Source: Megaustenia siamemsis (lineage: Eukaryota > Mollusca > Gastropoda > Stylommatophora > Ariophantidae). From it: a DNA stretch of 64,000 nucleotides. Of this stretch, positions 57,142 to 64,000 are shown piece after piece; position 1 is the stretch's first letter, and each line of letters begins with the position of its first letter. The DNA is taken from positions 66,619,140 to 66,683,139 of the forward strand of contig JAVIAB010000101.1 in the NCBI GenBank assembly GCA_032433765.1. Direction: 5' to 3'. The notes beneath the pieces were generated by a model. It saw only the letters and a list, made by a program, of their open reading frames with translations. It did not search any database and had not been told where the DNA came from. Position numbers and translations under genes: made by a program.

Positions 57142-57194
<53 letters not shown>
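57142..57194. repeat. GA dinucleotide run
   Basis: About 26 GA units, starting 18 bp after the MITE. Confidence 0.95.
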
Positions 57195-57196
<2 letters not shown>

Positions 57197-57325
57197 TCAT
57201 AGTGTCACGTATTGTTGGATGTTGGATTTCAATTCTTGTATCAAACGCTTGCCTAGTATTCAATAAATGTCACTGCTTGTTAGCGTCTATTACAAATTAA
57301 GCATGGATCTACAGATAGGGAAGCA

Positions 57326-57955
57326 AGTGTTCAAACAATATCCACTACTGGCAGAGATAACTATATATCAGTGATAGAAGTGTTTCAAACAATCCAGTAC
57401 TGGCACACATAACTATATGTCAGTTATAGAAGCGTTTCATACAATCCACTACACGCACACATAACGATATGTCAGTGATAGAAGTGTTTCAAACAATATC
57501 CACTGCTGGCACACATCACGATATGTCAGTGATAGAAGTGTTTCAAACAATCCACTACTGGCACACATAACGATATGTCAGTGATAGAAGCGTTTCAAAC
57601 AATATCCACTACTGGCACACATAACTATATGTCAGTGATAGAAGTGTTTCAAACAATCCACTAGTGGCACACATAACTATATGTCAGTGATAGAAGTGTC
57701 TCAAACAATCCACTACTGGCACACATAACGATATGTCAGTGATAGAAGTGTTTCAAACAATCCACTAGTGGCACACATAGATATATGTCAGTGATAGAAG
57801 TGTCTCAAACAATCCACTACTGGCACACATAACGATATGTCAGTGATAGAAGTGTTTCAAACAATCCACTACTGGCACACATAACTATATGTCAGTGATA
57901 GAAGCGTTTCAAACAATCCATTTCTCGCACACATAACGATATGTCGGTGATATAA
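57326..57955. repeat. 52-54 bp minisatellite, about 12 copies
   Basis: Unit acaatccactactggcacac ataacgatatgtcagtgata gaagtgtttcaa, 52 bp; some copies have aatatcc in place of aatcc. Variants cga/cta and tttc/tctc recur in alternating order between 57600 and 57850. Confidence 0.92.
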
Positions 57956-58235
57956 TCGTTCATTTTAGTTGATTGCTTTTGCAGTATCTATTTATAGTGG
58001 GTTTATACCAATACATAGACTGAATAGACTTATCGGAATTGTAATGCCTTAGTTAAAATTTTCATTGGATTAAAAGTACAAAAGTGAGATTGTTAAAAGT
58101 TACACTTGTACTCTTGTTGAAGAATCACCTCGATGTAGTTTTCTCACCTTAACCGTGTAATGTCGAAGGTCGTTAAGCTGTAAGGTGATAAATAATACAG
58201 TTCTGGATGTTGGGATGACAAATGAGACGATACAT

Positions 58236-59674
<1,439 letters not shown>

Positions 59675-59924
59675 TGACGAACGGAGGGCGTACAAACATA
59701 CCGATAATGCTGCAATTATAGGAGATTTCCTAATACCAATGATAAATATACTTTCCTTGAAGCATGCATTTTTCTTATCAATGTAAACAATATCCCCATG
59801 TCCATCAGATTGTTAGGCTGGCGAATAACATCCAAAACGTAAGTAAAATAGTCTAGAACTGACTCAGTATGATCATTAAATATGAGCACATACGTGCGTT
59901 ACATACACCACATGACCTCAGTTT

Positions 59925-60163
59925 GGAGCCAGTAGTGGGGTGTAATGTACAATTAAGACGTATGGTTACATCTTTACTAAGAAGGAACATAACAGAATAT
60001 GACGATTCGGCCTACATGCGGTCCTCTTCAGAACGAGGCCAACGATAACTCACAATGAGGCATAAATAATGATTACTACATCTAGGATGATTGGGACAGG
60101 TCAGTTAAGGAGAAGTGGACGAAGGGATAAGAGATGATATGATGAAGTGAGTGAGAGATTAGA
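59925..60163 (+). repeat. Left arm of a large inverted repeat
   Basis: From ggagccagtagtggggtgta to the gagtgagaga end. Best conserved at 60070-60155 (gattactacatctaggatga, ggacaggtcagttaaggaga), where it matches the right arm at about 90 percent by eye. The outer part is patchy. Confidence 0.8.
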
Positions 60164-60282
60164 CCAGAGGTCAGACAGTCAGTGAATCAGTCAAGCGTGA
60201 AACAGGACTCGTACGTGTATATAATGTAAATTTTCCTGTGTCATGCTTGACTGTTTCAACACCCGTTTGACCTCCGGTCTAA
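60159..60282. repeat. Hairpin with 48-bp arms
   Basis: 60159-60206 (ttagaccagaggtcagacag...) and 60235-60282 are inverted repeats of each other with about 10 mismatches, around a 28-bp loop. No RNA-gene signature. Confidence 0.8.
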
Positions 60283-60429
60283 CCACATGACTGACCAACA
60301 ATCAGACCCTCCAGTATTCGATAACAACCTCGCACGGTGAGCGGAAAGATTCTATCTACAAGTGTTTACAAGCTGTTTCAGTTTTATATATTATCAGTTA
60401 TATATATATATTATCATCACTATATATAT

Positions 60430-61011
60430 ATTTAAATATTTGGCAACTTTGTTAACCTCAGACGGAAGATGTACAACATAGGTGAGATGCATAATGGCTC
60501 AGGCTAAAGCAGCTTTCCAAATAATGAGGAAGATATTATGCAATCTATTTTTGACAACGGAAATAAAAGAAAATAGTTCTTAAATGATATGTGGAGCCAG
60601 TCTTAACATATGGATGTGAATAACGGACAATAGGACAACATACATAAAATCACTGCAGTCTGTAGAAATGTGGTTCTGCAGAAGAATGCTGAGAATACCA
60701 TGGACAGCTAAGAAGAGTAATGAAACCGTTCTGAAAGAGGCCAAAGCAAAAAGAGAGCTAATTTACAATATTAGGAAGAGAGAATCATGATTTCTTTTTT
60801 TTGCCATGTAATGAGAAGAGAACAGCTGGAATATAATGTACCAACTGGGAAAATTAAGTGACGATGAGATAGAGGGAAGCAGAGAGAAAAGATACCAAAC
60901 AGCCTAAGAGAATGAATTGGCAGAAGGTCAACAACAGAAATGATAAATAACAATGTAGTGATCGAAAGTTGTGGAGAGACATGATCACCTATGCCAGCAG
61001 GCCCGGTACTT
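60430..61011 (+). mobile_element. LINE-D, longest copy
   Basis: Plus-strand LINE-D from LLTSDGRCTT (60448) through AQAKAAFQIMRKILCNL, LTYGCE, WFCRRMLRIPWTAKKSN, EAKAKRELIYNI to the C-terminal RDRKLWRDMITYASR. Shifts and stops. Followed by seven GAT units at 61012-61032. Confidence 0.85.
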
Positions 61012-61050
61012 AATGATGATGATGATGATGATATATATTTATATATATAT
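61012..61050. repeat. GAT run and AT-rich tail of LINE-D
   Basis: GATGATGAT at the LINE-D 3' end, then TATATATTTATATATA. The word atatatattta occurs on both sides of LINE-D (60424, 61030), but is too simple to prove a target duplication. Confidence 0.85.
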
Positions 61051-61117
61051 ATGCTTATGTTTTCGTATTTCTCTATTTCACATATCCTTCAACATGTAGC
61101 CCACATCTCTCTCTCTC

Positions 61118-61277
61118 TCTCTCATTTCATCATATCACCTCTTATCCCTCCGCCCACTTCTCCTTAACTGACCTGTCCCACTCATCCTAGATGTAGTAAT
61201 CATTGTCTATATTTCATCGTGTTTTGCCGTTGTCTTCGTTCTCTGATGAAAGGCATGTTACACCCCATTAGTGGCTC
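61118..61277 (-). repeat. Right arm of the large inverted repeat
   Basis: Reverse complement of 59925-60163. Preceded by a CT run (61107-61123) that mirrors the gagtgagaga end of the left arm. Confidence 0.8.
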
Positions 61278-61660
61278 CTTGCTACCAGCTTTACTGCAGC
61301 CCTGCAAATATTGGTCCGTCCCCTACTTGTTTGCTATGATCATTACCACTAGTCTCTCATTGACACTGCTGGCTTAGATCAACACGATCCTGATGCTGCG
61401 AATCGCGATAGTAAATTTGAAGGGACTGTAATATCGTTCACATTCTTACATTACCAGTGGTTCAGGCAATTTTGGCTGATTTACATTATGTTTATATTTG
61501 TCCTTCTGCGTCTTTACAGATGATTGGTAGCAAGCAATCATCAAGCGAGTCAGTAGTTTAGTAAAATATGAGTGGCTTGTGATGGATACTGTTTTACTGA
61601 ACAGCTTCTCATGTGGCTGAATCTGCCAATATTGGAGAGACCGCAGAATTTACAAGATGT
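61278..61660. other. No gene recognised
   Basis: Unique sequence. Confidence 0.45.
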
Positions 61661-61667
61661 GTTAGGT

Positions 61668-62765
61668 ATATTCATCATCACCATGTGCCATGCCGATTGG
61701 CTCAGGCGATCATGTCCTTCCTCAATCTTCTATTTACAGTGCATTGTATCAGTTCTATTTTTGGCTGTTTTCCTTGTCATGACACCAAACTATCCAGTAT
61801 TTTCTCTCTTTGTCGTCCGCGATCTCTCGTTCCGTCTATTTTGCCAGTTGTAACCAAGTATTCCAACTTTCCTCTTTTCAAGATGTGTCCGAAGAAATGT
61901 TGATTGTTTCTTTCTGATGTTTTTTAGGAGTTCCGTTTTTTGTGTAGGCCTCTTTGATAATATCCTCATTGATCTTTTTAGCTGTCCAGGGAACTGTCAA
62001 CATTCTTCTGAAAATCCCATCTCTGTGGCATCTAATCGTCTTTTTATTTCTTTGTTTATGTCCATGATTCGCTTCCAAAGGTCAGAATTAGTTCTATACA
62101 GCACCGATGAACTCTCTTTCTCACTTCTATTGACATAGAATTGTTGCATAAGATATTTTTCATTTTCTGAAATGCTATTTTGGCCTGAGCTACTCTGCTT
62201 TTTATTTCTGTGGTGCACCTTCCGTCTGATGTTATTATTGTGCCCAAGTATTTGACACGTTGCACTTGTTTCAGATTTGTCCTGTTTGTTTGTACGTTTC
62301 ATGTTAGTGAAGATTGTTTCTTTCATATGACCATTACTTCTGTTTTCTTACTATTCAGACAGAAACCCTTTTTGTTGCTTTCTTTTACTATTATGTCTAT
62401 CATTTCTTGTAGTACATTCACTGTCCCTGCTATTAAGACTATGTTATCCGCATATCGCAAATTATTTATGTTGTGACCGTTGACTTCAATTTCTTTTTTT
62501 TTCTAGTATTGACCTCATAATATGTTGGCGGTCAAGTGAAAACACATCCAGCGACAGATCACAGCCTTGTCTGACTCCTTCTTTATATATTGGGATTAAT
62601 TCGTATAGCTGCTGTCTTGTTGCTAGTACATGTTTTTATGATTCGCAGATCCTTGCCATCAATGTTTAATTTCTCCAGCATATGTATTATTCCACATGCT
62701 TCACTTAGTCAAATGCTTTTTGTGTAGTCTATAAAGCACATACATAGATCTTTATTTTGTATATT
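61668..62765 (-). mobile_element. LINE-C, longest copy
   Basis: Minus-strand LINE-C with a short ATC tail at 61668-61681 and a 5' truncation in RT near 62765. gtatatt flanks it on both sides (61664, 62759), only 7 bp, so uncertain as a target duplication. Confidence 0.85.
61880..62760 (-). pseudogene. LINE-C reverse transcriptase, decayed
   Basis: From about 62760: MCFIDYTKSI (motif A), then a broken motif B region, LRYADNIVLI (62443-62454, YADN in place of YADD, catalytic aspartate lost), the thumb VQRVKYLGTIITSDGRCTTE (62265-62056) and VHRCCIELILTFGSESWT, and the C-terminus TVPWTAKKINEDIIKEAYTK. The C-terminal GKLEYLVTTGK part follows to 61800. At least three frameshifts and several stops. 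Cannot be active. Confidence 0.87.
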
Positions 62766-62874
62766 ATGTTCACATTAAGATTTGAGTTAGCAGTGATGAG
62801 TGATCGGAAGCTTCTAACTTTATCCCAAATACATAATTATATAAACATTATATATCTCATCCTCTTTCTATATC

Positions 62875-62879
<5 letters not shown>

Positions 62880-62938
<59 letters not shown>
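62880..62938. repeat. TA run, 29 units
   Basis: Pure TA. Confidence 0.95.
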
Positions 62939-62942
<4 letters not shown>

Positions 62943-63024
62943 CTATATAATAAACTATAATGAAACATAGCAGAATATTGAAGCCTTCAAAATGTAGATT
63001 TATAGATAGATTTTTAGATTCACC

Positions 63025-63445
63025 TACATCACCATTGAGTGCCATCTCCGCATCGAGAGTTGGCTACCATGGAGCACCATTCCACTCTGTCTCTTGCTGT
63101 GATGGTGCAGATTGTCACAGGTTGACTTGTCCATCTTTTAAGGATACTCGTCCGTGTTAGTCTTGGTCTGCCTTTGCCTCGTTTACCTTGTATTTTCAGT
63201 TCTAATATTACTTTTATTAGACTTTTGTGTCTTTCAACGTGGCCCAAACATCTTATTTGTCTTGTTCTAATTGTGTTTAGTAGTTCTCTTTTCATTTTTA
63301 GTTGTTTTAAAACTTCATCGTTTGTTTTCTTTTCTTTCCATCCAATTCTACCTATTCTTCTATAGATCCACATTTCAAAGGCTTCCATTTTATTTTGTGT
63401 TGTCTGGTCAAATGTCCATGTTTCTGCACAATACAGGAATTTTAT
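63025..63445 (-). mobile_element. LINE-E 3' portion, least decayed C-terminus
   Basis: The frame 63388-63029 (119 residues) is open across MEAFEMWIYRRIGRIGWKEK, EVLKQLKMKRELLNTI, GHVERHKSL, GKRGKGRPRLTRTSI and RDRVEWCSMVANSRCGDG. It serves as the reference for the LINE-E C-terminus. RT core missing. Tail cacctacatcaccattg is short. Confidence 0.88.
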
Positions 63446-63757
63446 ATTAGAGAAAAAAATTTTTTTTTTAAGATCGGGGAATGTTGGTATAAGAAAAACA
63501 GGTAACTACTTAATATAATTCGAGAAACAGACATGTATGGGCCATGAGTAAAGATACAATAACCTTCTAAAAAAATTCTCTTGGAAGTGACGGTACAAAG
63601 TAGACGAGGTAGAGACACACTTTTATTGCTTTTTGTTGACAAAAGAACGGGGCTGAACTAGACTGCAGAAGCTGTGTTTGAATCTAACTAGTTACATGGA
63701 ACAATTTAAGGGAGCGTCATTTGATTTTCAAAATAAAACCAATGTTTTATGTCGGAT
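63446..63757. other. No gene recognised
   Basis: Unique sequence with an A/T run. Confidence 0.45.
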
Positions 63758-63897
63758 GTGTTGAGCTAAAATGCGCAAATGTTACAGTTTTATTGCAAAC
63801 CATAAAACAACGTGTACACGCCACTTAACGTCATTTTAAGGGCGGATGATGTAGAGGTGTATTTCATTAGTCATCGGAGGAACGCAAGCAAGCAAAC
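63758..63897. repeat. Rep-Z copy 2
   Basis: Same orientation as 40860-41008. Shares gcaaatgttacagttttatt-like, gccacttaacgt and cattagtcatcggaggaacg-like words. The remainder to 64000 has nothing recognised. Confidence 0.75.
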
Positions 63898-64000
63898 CAA
63901 TGTTATTTTATCAGTTGCCCCGGGGCCTCCAGAGTTCACGGGAAGATATCCCGCTGTCTGATATGTCTATCGGGTTAGCCAGACACAGCGTTTTGTCTTT

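Overview
This is a eukaryotic, animal-type, repeat-saturated accessory region. I see no convincing host protein-coding gene, no rRNA and no functional tRNA. The sequence is AT-rich. It contains non-LTR retrotransposon (LINE) relics of an RTE-like type, tRNA-derived SINEs, one MITE family with piggyBac-like TTAA sites, and about twenty tandem arrays that fill roughly a third of the window. The LINE proteins (AP-endonuclease plus reverse transcriptase, with C-termini of the type GHVMRR...GKRKRGRPR...RW) are like those common in invertebrate genomes, especially molluscs. I therefore suggest an invertebrate, possibly lophotrochozoan, nuclear genome. That assignment is weak and cannot be settled from the sequence alone.

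Layout. 0-6.4 kb: minisatellites (430-870, 1529-2129, 2804-3558, 5750-6150) with SINE-A copies and LINE 3' ends. 7.2-8.6 kb: a 5'-truncated LINE-A with a readable RT domain. 9.9-15.1 kb: four more arrays, one with a 156-bp higher-order repeat, and a three-layer nest (TTAA MITE / SINE-A / SINE-B). 15.3-20.1 kb: a nest of six LINE families inside or next to a decayed LINE-B. 21.1-28.1 kb: minisatellites and a 4.8-kb satellite with a 46-bp unit. 28.5-36.3 kb: LINE fragments, a 32-bp array and the most complete LINE (LINE-F, endonuclease plus RT). 36.7-41 kb: mostly unique sequence with SINE-B and SINE-A/LINE-A insertions. 41.1-42.0 kb: a 33-bp array apparently born from the LINE-B 3' region. 44.4-49.5 kb: a 5.2-kb satellite with a 24-bp unit that is open in five of six frames but does not behave like a gene. 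49.8-57 kb: LINE-E, LINE-B, SINEs, a foldback element, a 43-bp array and an unfilled MITE copy. 57.3-59.7 kb: a 52-bp array and a long GATA array. 59.9-61.3 kb: an inverted repeat enclosing a hairpin and a LINE-D. 61.7-63.9 kb: LINE-C, LINE-E and a second copy of an unclassified repeat.

Nothing here works together as a pathway. What can be read is history: target-site duplications, empty sites present elsewhere in the same window, and nested insertions give a relative order of mobile-element activity, and several arrays look derived from, or seeded by, LINE 3' ends. Every RT with its catalytic region in the window is broken (frameshift, FADE, YADN, or no readable FADD), so no autonomous element is expected to be active here. 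Family names LINE-A to LINE-G, SINE-A to SINE-C, Rep-X and Rep-Z are labels used only within this annotation.
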